A program made the translations under genes and the position numbers. The notes beneath the pieces were generated by a model. It was not told the origin of the DNA, did not search any database, and was given only the letters and a program-made list of their open reading frames with translations. Shown here one piece after another: positions 1 through 10,409 of a DNA stretch of 64,000 bases. Source of the DNA: Gibbula magus (Eukaryota > Mollusca > Gastropoda > Trochida > Trochidae); assembly GCA_936450465.1 (NCBI GenBank), contig OW388291.1:79063436-79127435 (forward strand), in the 5' to 3' direction. Position 1 is the stretch's first letter; each line of letters starts with the position of its first letter.

Positions 1-350
1 TGCCATAGTATATACTAGACATTTAGAAACATGTTATGTAACAATCGTCACATTCAGTAATGTGTGACAAGGGACGAAAACAGTAGAAAGGCACGAGATT
101 TTCATGGGTTACTATGGCGACATGCGAAATTGACAAGTCTTCGTGCCTCGGAAATTCTTGTAACAGTGGAGTACGTTTTATGCAAAAATTGGAATTCTGT
201 TTATCTGACGTCAGATTCCATTGACGCGTGTTAATCGAATATGCTTGTCTTTGAAACAAAATTTCATCGGATTGTCGTGATGTGAAAATTAGATATCATA
301 TGTCGTGTTGTATATAAAATATTTCTCTAGCGATTGATGTCATAAGTAGC
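1..350. repeat. Diverged duplicate of 22468-22862, copy 1
   Basis: Bases 20-265 match about 22468-22725 in the same orientation, sharing for example GTAATGTGTGACAAG, TATGGCGACATGC and GTACGTTTTATGCAA. Bases about 265-350 match 22775-22862 in the opposite orientation. It is non-coding as far as I can see. Confidence 0.75.
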
Positions 351-363
351 TTTTCAAAAACAA

Positions 364-369
364 TTTATT
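364..369 (-). promoter_or_regulatory. Candidate polyadenylation signal of the opsin gene
   Basis: AATAAA on the minus strand, about 560 nt downstream of the opsin stop codon. It is the first clear hexamer I noticed in that interval. AATAAA is common by chance in AT-rich DNA. Confidence 0.35.
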
Positions 370-926
370 TTAGTTGAACCACTAACATTCTCGATGGCTC
401 TTTAAGGACTTGAATCAAAGTTACAGCATACACAGATTGATCGAAGCCGAGATATTGATCAACATTAAAACTACTAATTGATGGCAGTTGCTCTTTTTCA
501 CAAACGCACTGTTCAGGTTGTTGGAAATGAGTTAGTTTTTCATCAGTAAAAAAGATAACTTTACAGTTTTGTTATTTTATGGACCCCTATGCCTAGGCAT
601 CGGCTTGTAGCATGTACAAATATTTTAAGTAATATCATTGAAGCGTTTAGATGAATACATGGTTGGATGCGGAACAGATACCTATTTTGTATTATTATGT
701 CGGTTGACGAAAAGAAAAGCAAACCATACCGATAAACTACAAAATTACGAGGACAAAATCAAAATCGTTCAGGGCCCCAAGCAACCCGAGCCTTTGTTTG
801 ATGACGAGTACCGGGTCTGAGATCAAACAGCTGACATGTCACTATGCAAGTCCTAGAAATGTCAGAGCCCGCACTGGTTATTCTCTCTTCAAATCATACG
901 GTAGCTTGTTGCTCTGCTCTTGTCGT

Positions 927-1217
927 CTAGTCCTCGTCACGTTTGTCGCCATTGGCGTTCATAGCCACGTTCTCCCGTTCAGCCGGCACTTGGCTGTTGG
1001 AGCCGATGGGTATTCCGAAGAGTTCGAGCAGTGAAATCCTAAACCTTCTGTGAGCCACGAAGTAGAGAACAGGGTTGTAGGCGCACTGCGACTTGGCCAG
1101 CATGGTCGGGAGTGTGGACGCCGCTACACCGATGTGGTAGCCGCACATGGATATGAAGGACATCAAGCCATAGGGCAGCCACGCCGCCAAATACATGACG
1201 ACAGATACAAAGACCAT
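927..1217 (-). CDS. Opsin coding exon 5 (TM6-TM7, C-terminus)
   Basis: Acceptor TTTTCCAG. It encodes 96 residues and a stop. AAWLPYG is the TM6 toggle region, MLAKSQCAYNPVLY carries the chromophore lysine K293 and the NPxxY motif, and FVAHRRFR is helix 8. The short C-terminal tail is polar and acidic. Confidence 0.94.
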   Translation of the reverse strand: MVFVSVVMYLAAWLPYGLMSFISMCGYHIGVAASTLPTMLAKSQCAYNPVLYFVAHRRFRISLLELFGIPIGSNSQVPAERENVAMNANGDKRDED

Positions 1218-4200
1218 CTGGAAAATATACTGTTGAATAAATGCTATTCGCAAAAATATTCAAATTCGCATTAAAAACCTCTTTAAAGGTGCATCAATTG
1301 TGTTTCATAAAATTTTATTTGGCTTTAAAGGTGCATCCATTGTGTTTCATAAAATTTAATTTGGCTTTAATACGTTCGAACACACCATATGTGCTGTTTA
1401 CAATACAAACAAATTCACTAAGCTTGCATGTTCATCCCCAATCGCCAAATATATCATAATTACTAGTTTCCAATTAAAATCGAGTAACATCATTATGCAT
1501 GTGCAGAAACCAAAAATGCATGTCCTATTTACACGCACAGTAAACATTATCAACCCAAATGTTTTATTTTATCTGGTTTAAATAAGATTCCAAAATTACG
1601 TTTGACTAATTTGCGCGCGCCACACGCGGTGCATTGTCCGGTTTTCGATCAGAAATCGACACTTTTACCTTCATATCGTCAATATAGTAAGTCGAGTATC
1701 ATCAAAATGGTAGTTTTCGGTAACAGTTGGTACTTCTCGAAAAAGTAAGACCATTTATAACGTTTGGCATATTTGACCCCCAACAACACAATGGATGTAC
1801 CTTTAATACGTTCCAACTCACCACATGTGCTGTCTACAATACAAATAAATTCACTCAGCTTGCATATTTATCCCCAATCGCCAAATATATCATAATTACT
1901 AGTTTCCAATTAAAATTGAGTAACATCATTATGCATGTGCAGAAACCGAAACTGCACGTCCAATTAACACGTACAGTAGTTACATGCTATCAAACATCAT
2001 CTACTCAAATTTGTATTTTTGTCTGTTATAAATTAGATTCCAAAATTACGTTTGACTCATTGACGCGCGCCACACGCTGTGCATTGTCCGGTTTTCGATC
2101 AGAAATCACTACTTTTACCTTCATATTATCAATATGCTATGTCTACTATCATTAAAATGGTAGTTTTCGCTAACAGTCGGTACTTTTCGATAAAATAACA
2201 CCATTTATAATGTTTGCAATATGTGACCCAAAAAATTAGACTGCAATAGAAGAATCATTCAACATTATACTCATATAACCGTAGGCCTTTCTCCCATGAT
2301 ATATGAAAACGAGTTTGTTCCATTGCACACTAAAAACTCAATTCTCTGTAAATTATAGTCGGTGTTATTCGAGGGTCAATGTAAACAGCTCTGTGAGTTT
2401 AGTTATTGGGAGGGTACATCAACAAATTCGAGTGACCAATATCCCCAAAACCCAACCAACAGATCTACATGACTATACATTGCTCCATTGAAGTTCCACC
2501 TTTCTAAACTTATCTTATAACAAGTGTTTATTGTTCATATGTTATACTTCTGATTTCAATAAGGAGGCAGTATAACACCTTTGTTCCTATTCACAGTCGC
2601 TCGTCAGAGTTAGATGTGTATAGCCTTATAACCTTGAGCCTAGATTTTCGAAGCTCTCTTAGCACTAAGATAGTCGTAAGCCAATATTAATGTATGGTAC
2701 TTACGACTGTCCATTTTCAGTGTCAGACAAGCCACACTGTACAGAGACGTGTGTTGCTTAGAAACAGCGTTTGAAAGAGATATACCCATATAAACCCTAC
2801 CCTACTACTATATAAAAGGAAAGGGATGTAACGACGAAACCACCCCATGCTCATTCAAACTCAAATTTCGTCGACTACAATACGAAAGATGAAATAATTT
2901 CCCAGAAAATGAGCTATAAATGGTCACAATCGGATCGTTATTTCAGATAGTATGCGACAAGACAGTCCGTATAGGGGAGAGCGGGGATGGTTCGGACGAT
3001 TTTCAGACACATATTCCTGGACTATTAAATACTTATATATGAAAGCCATGATACATGCCTCAATAAAGCTTAATATATTATCTATGTATATGCCTTGAAT
3101 GAGAGTGCTACCTCTCATAGTAAAATAAGTGTATCAGATTTTGAAAGATGTCCACATTGTCCGAAGTTACCCCACAGGTAGGGATACTTCGGACAAGGGG
3201 TGGGGTACATCCGGACACATACCGCTTTTGCTGAAAATCAGTTTATTGCAATGAAGTAAACATAAAAATGAAATGAAAATGAACCAACATCAAATAGAAC
3301 TATAAACTACTACTGCAGTGTTCTGCTATTCTTAAACCACAACTTACATGACATAACATCAAAATAAGTAATCAAAAACTAAATCTAGGATATTTAATTC
3401 TTACAGCACTAAATAATCATATACAGCTCTTATTGAAATCAATCAACGAATAAAAGAAGAATCAAAAATAGTTACACGTTCTGGAAATTCAATAAAATCG
3501 TTTAAAAGATTAATATTGAGGTTGTTGCAAAATGTTTCTATATTTTATTAGTGACATTCAAGAGAAGGCATATTTGTGGAAAACAATCTTAACCAATCAT
3601 ACGTCGACGACTCGTTTATCGTAGCCATGTTTATGAAGGTGTCAAAAATTTATGTGTCCGTCATATATGCGCCTTTGCCTTGTGTTTGACCAAACATGTG
3701 TTTAAAGTCTATTCGCTTCTAACTACAAGTATGGCAACACAATAACGTTTGGGAAACTGCAATATAGACCATTGGACTTTTGAAAATAAGCAACCAGTTT
3801 TCAATAAACAGGCATTAACGGTGTAATACCGAAGCAGATAGTAAATATGCATTGAACAAAATTTAAAATGTCAAAAGCAAAGGCTTTTGATTAATTTCCC
3901 TGTCTATGGGTATATGTCTTTCAAACGCTGTTTCTAATATAAGCGACACATGCCTCTGTGATTCATGACCGAGATGACATAGCGCGCATTATACATGTGG
4001 TCGGCTGATTATAACCTCAGTATATGAAAGGACATTAATCAAGATCTGCCGAAATCTCTTTATATGAACTGAACACGCAGTATGGAATTATAAATATCCT
4101 TTAATTAAGCCATACTGGCATGGAGGAAAGTCATTAAATTACCCACAACAATACACAGCATTAATGAGGCAAACGTGAGTAGAGTAAACCAGAGTACCTT

Positions 4201-7200
4201 ATTATCAGTGTATTAAATTAAAATCCAATTGAAAGTTATCAAATTTACACACCATTCCCTAGGCACAATGAAGACGATTTCCTAAACATGACTGAACACA
4301 AACAACTAACAAGAGTCATCAGAAGATGACATATCCCACCGGTTCCACACAATTTGTAAAACAAATCTTTGACAGATACTTGTGTATCTACTACCGCACT
4401 TCAGTTGGTGGGTATTACAGATGCTGAGTTTCAGGTATGTTAAGGGTTTTAGACTTCTGCTCCAGAAGCAGTCAAAATCAACAACAACCAACATCCCTCT
4501 CATGTTTCTATGGAAACAGAAAAAAATTAATTTTTCAGGAAAAATCTGAAAATATCAAAAGGCACCACTTCAGTTAGTGGGTAATACACATGCAGAGTTT
4601 CAGGAAGATATGATGAACGGTTTTGGACCTGTGCTCCGGAAACGAACCTAGCTGTCTCTGAACAAAGTCCAAATTCACCAAGTTTCTATGGAAACGAAAA
4701 AAATAAAATTTTCAGAAAACTGAAAATATCAAAAAGCACCACTTCAGTTAGTGGGTAATACACATGCAAAGTTTCAGGAGGATATGATGAACAGTTTTGG
4801 AGCTGTGCTCCGGAAACGAACCTGTCTCTGACAAAGTCCAAATTCAACAAGTTTCTATGAAAAGGAAAACAAATAATAAAATTCAGAAATCTGAAAATAT
4901 CAAAAGGCACCATATCAGTTAGTGGGTAATACACATGCAAAGTTTCAGGAAGATATGATGAACGGTTTTGGAACTGTTCTCCGGAAACGAACCTGTCTCT
5001 GACAAAGTCCAAATTCAACAAGTTTCTATGGAAAGGAAAAACAATAATAAAATTCAGAAATTTGAAAATATCAAAAGGCACCAATTCAGTTGGTGGGTAA
5101 TACACATGCAAAGTTTCAGGAAGATATGATGAACGGTTTTGGAACTGTGCTCCGGAAACGAACCTGTCTCTGAACAAAGTCCAAATTCAATAAGTTTCTA
5201 TGGAAAGGAAAAACAATAATAAAATTCAGAAATTTGAAAATATCAAAAGGCACCAATTCAGTTGGTGGGTAATACACATGCAAAGTTTCAGGAAGATATG
5301 ATAAACGGTTTTGGAACTGTGCTCCGGAAACGAACCTGTCTCTGACAAAGTCCAAATTCAACAAGTTTCTATGAAAAGGAAAACAAATAATAAAATTCAG
5401 AAATTTGAAAATATCAAAAGGCACCACTTCAGTTAGTGGGTAATACACATGCAATGTTTCAGGAAGATATGATGAACGGTTTTGGAACTGTTCTCCGGAA
5501 ACGAACCTGTCTCTGACAAAGTCCAAATTCAACAAGTTTCTATGGAAAGGAAAAACAATAATAAAATTCAGAAATTTGAAAATATCAAAAGGCACCAATT
5601 CAGTTGGTGGGTAATACACATGCAAAGTTTCAGGAAGATATGATGAACGGTTTTGGAACTGTGCTCCGGAAACGAACCTGTCTCTGAACAAAGTCCAAAT
5701 TCAACAAGTTTCTATGGAAAGGAAAAACAATAATAAAATTCAGAAATTTGAAAATATCAAAAGGCACCAATTCAGTTGGTGGGTAATACACATGCAAAGT
5801 TTCAGGAAGATATGATGAACGGTTTTGGAACTGTGCTCCGGAAACGAACCTGTCTCTGAACAAAGTCCAAATTCAACAAGTTTCTATGGAAAGGAAAAAC
5901 AATAATAAAATTCAGAAATTTGAAAATATCAAAAGGCACCAATTCAGTTGGTGGGTAATACACATGCAAAGTTTCAGGAAGATATGATGAACGGTTTTAG
6001 AACTGTGCTCCGGAAACGAACCTGTCTCTGACAAAGTCCAAATTCAACAAGTTTCTATGGAAAGGAAAAAAAGAAAAAAGTTAAAAAATCTGAAAATATC
6101 AAAAGGCACCAATTCAGTTGGTCGGTAATACACATGCAAAGTTTCAGGAAGATATGATGAATGGTTTTGGAACTGTGCTCCGGAAACGAACCTGTCTCTG
6201 ACAAAGTCAAAATTCAACAAGTTTCTATGGAAAGGAAAAAAAGAAAAAAGTTAAAAAATCTGAAAATATCAAAAGGCACCACTTCAGTTAGTGGGTAATA
6301 CACATGCAAAGTTTCAGGAAGATATGACGAACGGTTTTGGATCTGTGCTCCGGAAAGGAACCTATCTCTGAACAAAGTCCAACTTCAAAATGTTTCTATG
6401 GAAAATACCAAAAATAAAATTTTCCGAAATCTGAAAATATCAAAAGGCACCACTTCAGTTGGTGGGTAATACACATGCAAAGTTTCAGAAAGATATTATG
6501 AACGGTTTTCGAGTTATGCTCCGGAAACGAAATGATTACGGACGGACTGACGGACAGACGGACTGACGGACAGACGGGTGGGGTGATTGACTATATCCCA
6601 CGGTATTACATACCGGTGGGATAAAAAATAAGTTGAAAAACTACTAAGTATTTACCTCAATGGTTTGGGTTTTTAAATTTGACTTTTCGACAGAAACTAT
6701 CGTGTGACTATATCCCTGTTCTCCTACCCTATCTACCTCTACAACCCACCAGATCAGCATAAGTCTACACAGCAAGTCGCGTCACAACACGGTTTACCTT
6801 GGTCGCCCTGGATTCGATGTTGCCGACGAGGTGGATACAAGCCCCTGGGTGCCTCGTTCCGGGGAGACTCTCTCGGATAGGCACCTTCCCACTGGATACA
6901 TGCGAGTACGTTCTGCACAGGATACGTGTATACACTATCACCATGGCAACCACAGGGATGAGAAGAACGAAAATGAGAACAAAGCTCATATAGATTATCC
7001 CGTTCTGGTCAGTGGATGTCCAGTTTAAGCTGCATGTGGTTTTGAAGGGTTCGGGGCTGTAACTGCCAAGTCCGAAGAATGGCATCAGTGACCATAAGAG
7101 GGCATACACCCAGGAGATCGCTATGATGTGGGGCACGCGCTGTGGGGTCAGTACTCGCTGAACTGTAAAAATGAACACATCTTGAATTAAGTTCTCCCAA

Positions 7201-10198
7201 GGGTGTTCCTGTAACAGATCAAACCCACGGTTACCTAGACATATACACTTGGAAATTAATTAAGCAACACCGACAGTTTTTTTTACAGCAAAAGTGTTCT
7301 AATTAGTAAAAAGAAAGAATTAGATAACGTGTTAGGTTTTTTATGATATTAGGTAGAACAATCGTGTAGCATTGTTTGAAACGAAAGTTAAATCAACTAA
7401 CGTTTTAAGGTGAAGTGATGACACTTTACGAACTGACTTTTTATTCACTCGTATAAGCAGTATGAACCTTCAATCTCACAAAATAACGAAACTGTCAAAT
7501 TCATTTACATTTCCTTAATGAACAAATACGGAAAGTGTTAATGGTAATGGCGTATCTCAAGCAATGAGAAGTGTTTAATTAACAGAGTGAACTCAAATAA
7601 CCACAAATTTATTCACAGATTCTATGATTGTGTATGTATTACTCTAGCTTAGCATTTGCGGGACACCGCAAAAGCAGAGCAGTCCCGTAGCTGATGGTCT
7701 TCCCCTGTTCCATGGCCACAGTCACAATGAAATGGGCAGATCTGTTTTGATAAATATTCCGCAAAAGACAATTGAACATTTAATTCAAGAACTTGCCTTT
7801 ACAACTAGTACCATTGAGATGGCATGGCTACCACTCGAGTGACTTCACTTTTTATTATCATTGGAGTACTTTACAACGGTTCGTTCATCACTGAAGTCAG
7901 TACAAACAAGTTGAATCATCACTGGGGTCACTACTAAGAAGTTTGAATCGATCATCACTGGGGTCACTACAATAGTTTATCACAAACACGTCAAATTTTG
8001 ATTGTGAACATGTCAAAATAATTCCAATAGGGTAAAATCAACAAATTATGAATATGAGTTCTTAAAACCTTTCTTTGATTTCAAATTTTCATCAAAGGGT
8101 TAACATGTCCCTAACCCATATATCGTGACCTTGACATTTGACCTACAAACTCACATAAGCTATGATCACTTTTCATTGTGTCTAACTATCATAATGATTC
8201 CAAGTGCAGATAGTTAAAATAAGACATTTTCGCAAACACATGCTCAAGTCGTAACCTCGCTGTGACCTTGACCTTTGGCGGATTTTAGCGAAAACCTTTT
8301 TAAATCTTGGTCTTTCTCCATAATTGATATATACCAAATAAGAGCCTGACAGTACGGAAACGTTTTTAAGTTCTCGTGTTTACAAAGATGTGTACCGTCC
8401 ATCCGTCCGTCCGTCCATACCTCCGTAAACGTTTCTCAATTCTCTTCTCCAGAACCAATGACTCTGAGCTGAAATCTTGTGGTCAACCTCCTTGGCCGAT
8501 GGGGGTTTTCTAATTTGAAATTTTTAGTGAGTCTGTGACCCCAAATATGCGAGTGTGTGACTCCAAATATGGGTCACAGAGGTCATGATCTAAACATATT
8601 TTCATCTTCTTCTCCATTACATAAAGCACTTGAAATTTGTTATACCTTTGATAACTTAAATATTTCGGGGAAATTTACATTTTGAAACTTCTACTCTGCT
8701 CTCTCAGTGAAATAAACCCTGCTGTGCCTTTCGTGAAAATCTTAACTTTTTACCTCACTCGATGAAATAATCATGATGTTAGTCAACAACAGACAGATGT
8801 CCTATTTATGATATTTTCAATGGTGAAATATGATCATGTCAATTCTCAGTTAAAAAGAAATCATTATTTTCACTGAGTGAAATAACATTTTATTCTACTC
8901 GGTGAAATAACATTTTCAATGAATATGACGTCATCGTAATAACAGGATGAAGCCATGAGATGACCACTATAAAGCATGACGTTCTTTAATGATCCCTTTA
9001 CAGAATGATCGTAGTTTAAGAAGTATGCATAATTTGTTCAATCTAATAAATGCAATATTTGATATTTTTCGCCGAATTCCATGTATACCTTACCTCGTGA
9101 AGAAGAAAACACATTTACTGCAACACTCTTGAAAATATACATTTCTCCTTCACTCGGTCGGATATACATGGTATCTGAGGAGAGATGTTAATAACCAGTA
9201 TGCCGTAGTTAAACAGATGATATTCATATACTCACTGGGCGTTGATCTAAACACTGTGGTGTATCTGTAGAGACTGATGGCCACGTGCGTCATCATAGTC
9301 ACCAGTACGCACGTGTAGCAGATGAAGCCGTAGAAACCGCACCCAATCTCGCCGAATGTCCACCTGTAAGACAAGACAATACATATTAAGTTTGAATGAT
9401 CAACATTAATAAGCATCGTATAAGTTTCTTTATTAAAGTTTCTTGTGTGTATTTAACACAACATATGTTTCTTGTGTCAATGTATTTAACATGATATATG
9501 TTTCTTGTGTCAATGTATTTAACACAATATATGTTTCTTGTGGCAATGTACTTAACACAATATATTTTTCTTTTGACAATGTATTTAACACAATACATGT
9601 TTGTTGTGGCAATGTATTTAATGAACAAATGATTGAATGAAAGAATTATCCCTGATATTTGGGATATGTTTAAAGACAATGAAGGCTTCACCTGCTGGAG
9701 AAGTTGGAAGCGATGGCGAAGGGGAAACCGAGCAAAGACTCGCCCAGGTTTGAGATGGCGATGTTGACAACGAAGAAGTTGATGTGGGTCTGGCGGAAGA
9801 GTCGGTTCTTCACGAACAGATACAGAATTAGAGAGTTGCCCATGAATGAAATCATGCCTGAAGAAGAGAAAAACATATACTGATTCCCTTTAAATGTGCA
9901 AATATGTATCAAGAATCTCTAAAGGTTCTATTCTGACAATGAAGGAGATCACACCTGCGAAGAAAAAATATTGAATGTGCAAATTTGTATAAAAAGTAAA
10001 ATATTGTTAAAATTGTGAGAGTGGTTTTGTCTAAACTCTGATGCTCTTTTAATTAAACTCCTAGGTATGATCCATGTATGTAGGTGTAAAAATGAGCGAC
10101 CTACCCACAAGTGTCATGTACACGCCCATGACGAGGTAGCTCGCATCATCCATTGTCCCATCGTAGAAGTCCTCCGTTTTGCTGCTGTTGTTTGTCAT
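927..10198 (-). CDS. Opsin, neuropsin (OPN5)-like, five coding exons
   Basis: Seven-transmembrane retinal-binding GPCR. Joining 10198-10105, 9857-9692, 9363-9236, 7162-6798 and 1217-927 (minus strand) gives 347 codons with GT/AG introns and matching phases (1, 2, 1, 0). Landmarks: N-glycosylation sequons near residues 3-6; N39 (TM1); C95 and C173 (disulfide); Y98 at the rhodopsin 113 position; E167 at the ECL2 counterion position 181; W264 and P266 in TM6; K293, the Schiff-base lysine; NPVLY at 299-303. The ECL2 stretch GLGSYSPEPFKTTC and the TM7 stretch LPTMLAKS resemble neuropsins as I know them. That assignment is inference; peropsin or another group-4 opsin is possible. Odd points: the TM3 E/DRY motif reads YRY and position 2.50 is Asn. 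The intron before the last exon is about 5.6 kb and repeat-filled. Opsin identity is near certain; the subfamily is about 0.6. Confidence 0.93.
1280..2230. repeat. Tandem duplication, about 440-450 bp period
   Basis: 1370-1782 and 1806-2230 share long blocks such as CCCCAATCGCCAAATATATC, GAGTAACATCATTATGCATG and the (C)GCGCGCCACACGC...TTGTCCGGTTTTCGATC region. A shorter about 60-bp duplication (AAAGGTGCATC..TTGTGTTTCATAAAA) precedes it. It lies in the opsin intron before the last coding exon. Confidence 0.8.
2680..2714. repeat. Small hairpin
   Basis: AGTCGTAAG and CTTACGACT form a 9-bp stem around an AT-rich loop of about 20 nt. Confidence 0.5.
2741..3959. mobile_element. Candidate DNA-transposon remnant bounded by inverted repeats
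   Basis: 2741-2788 and 3907-3959 are inverted copies of one another (shared core TTTCAAACGCTGTTTCTAA, with flanking CAGAG...TATACCCA). The 1.1-kb interior has no transposase. It contains paired motifs of the type GGGGAGAGCGGGGAT and TTCGGAC, also seen at 21137-21180. No clear target duplication was found. Confidence 0.5.
4309..6630 (+). mobile_element. Modular tandem-repeat element, family A (pearl/Helentron-like)
   Basis: Left end GACATATCCCACCGGT. The core is about 12 tandem units of about 172 bp, each with CAGTTAGTGGGTAATACACA, AAGTTTCAGGAAGATATGA and GTGCTCCGGAAACGAACCTG. It is followed by an (ACGG/ACTG)n run at about 6538-6578 and a hairpin end TATCCCACGG..CCGGTGGGATA. Left and right ends are inverted relative to each other. 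This matches the pearl layout. No coding capacity; the minus-strand open frames are just stop-free repeat. It lies in the opsin intron. Confidence 0.8.
6798..7162 (-). CDS. Opsin coding exon 4 (TM4, ECL2, TM5, ICL3)
   Basis: Acceptor TTTTTACAG and donor AAG|GTAAAC. It encodes 121 codons: TM4 with W147, ECL2 SYSPEPFKTTC with the counterion-position E167 and disulfide C173, TM5 with P199, and a fairly long basic third cytoplasmic loop ending ESRATK. A 3' splice join puts ATK before MVFVSVV, the normal start of TM6. Confidence 0.92.
7858..7975. repeat. Short degenerate triplication
   Basis: Three spaced copies of a CATCACTGGGGTCACTAC-like motif (the first diverged) in the opsin intron. Confidence 0.5.
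8100..8660 (-). mobile_element. Fragment of modular element family E, minus orientation
   Basis: CCGTCCATCCGTCCGTCCGT at 8398-8417 is the reverse of the ACGG run. It is followed by diverged family E core words (CTTCTCCAGAACCAATGACT, TCCTTGGCCGATGGGG, GTGACCCCAAATATG). The preceding 8100-8390 carries GTGACCTTGAC-type unit sequence. Confidence 0.6.
8700..8930. repeat. Dispersed short palindromic motif
   Basis: Several copies of a TTCACTGAGTGAAATA-like palindrome and its half-sites occur in this part of the opsin intron. Confidence 0.45.
9236..9363 (-). CDS. Opsin coding exon 3 (TM3 and ICL2)
   Basis: Acceptor CTTACAG and donor CCCA|GTGAGT. It encodes WTFGEIGCGFYGF, with the conserved ECL1-TM3 cysteine (C95) and Tyr98 at the rhodopsin 113 position. 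TM3 follows and ends in AISLYRYTT. The residue before the conserved Arg is Tyr instead of Asp/Glu. Confidence 0.9.
9423..9632. repeat. 33-bp minisatellite, about 6 copies
   Basis: Unit made of GTTTCTTGTGTCAATGTA and TTTAACACAATATAT. It lies in the opsin intron between coding exons 2 and 3. Open frames across it reflect the 33-bp (11-codon) period. Confidence 0.9.
9692..9857 (-). CDS. Opsin coding exon 2 (TM1-TM2)
   Basis: Acceptor TTCTTCAG and donor CAG|GTGAAG. It carries the TM1 GNSLILY motif and the TM2 stretch NIAISNLGES, in which the usual Asp at position 2.50 is Asn68. It ends in phase 2, and the next exon completes an Arg followed by WTFGEIGC. Confidence 0.88.
10105..10198 (-). CDS. 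Opsin coding exon 1 (N-terminus, start of TM1)
   Basis: Starts at the ATG at 10198-10196 and encodes 31 residues plus one base (MTNNSSKTED...). It is acidic and carries N-glycosylation sequons, as opsin N-termini do. The donor G|GTAGGT ends it in phase 1, which joins exon 2 to give Val-Gly-Met at the start of TM1. A nearby acceptor-like TTACAG, about 20 bases upstream of the ATG, suggests a separate 5' UTR exon. Confidence 0.8.
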
Positions 10199-10409
10199 CC
10201 TGTCGGGTCGTAATTAGCTGTAATTACCTGTCTTCACGGAGATTCTAGTAATTTGAAACGACATATTACAATGTACATTAAAATTACATTTACGTACATG
10301 CAACTTTTTATAGCAATCGGGCGGAAGGGAATAAGTAATAGCACAAACTTGAACGAGCCAAATTCCTTTTCTTGAGAACAAATTAAAAGGACATGCAGCA
10401 TGTTATTGG

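Noticed and set aside
638..820. 60-codon plus-strand frame
   Set aside because: Lies in the probable opsin 3' UTR and has no recognisable feature.
927..1274. Plus-strand and alternative-frame ORFs over 927-1274
   Set aside because: Shadows of the last opsin exon.
4686..5863. Minus-strand frames of 77-191 codons with repeated [20 protein letters not shown]
   Set aside because: Translation of 172-bp units of a non-coding modular element.
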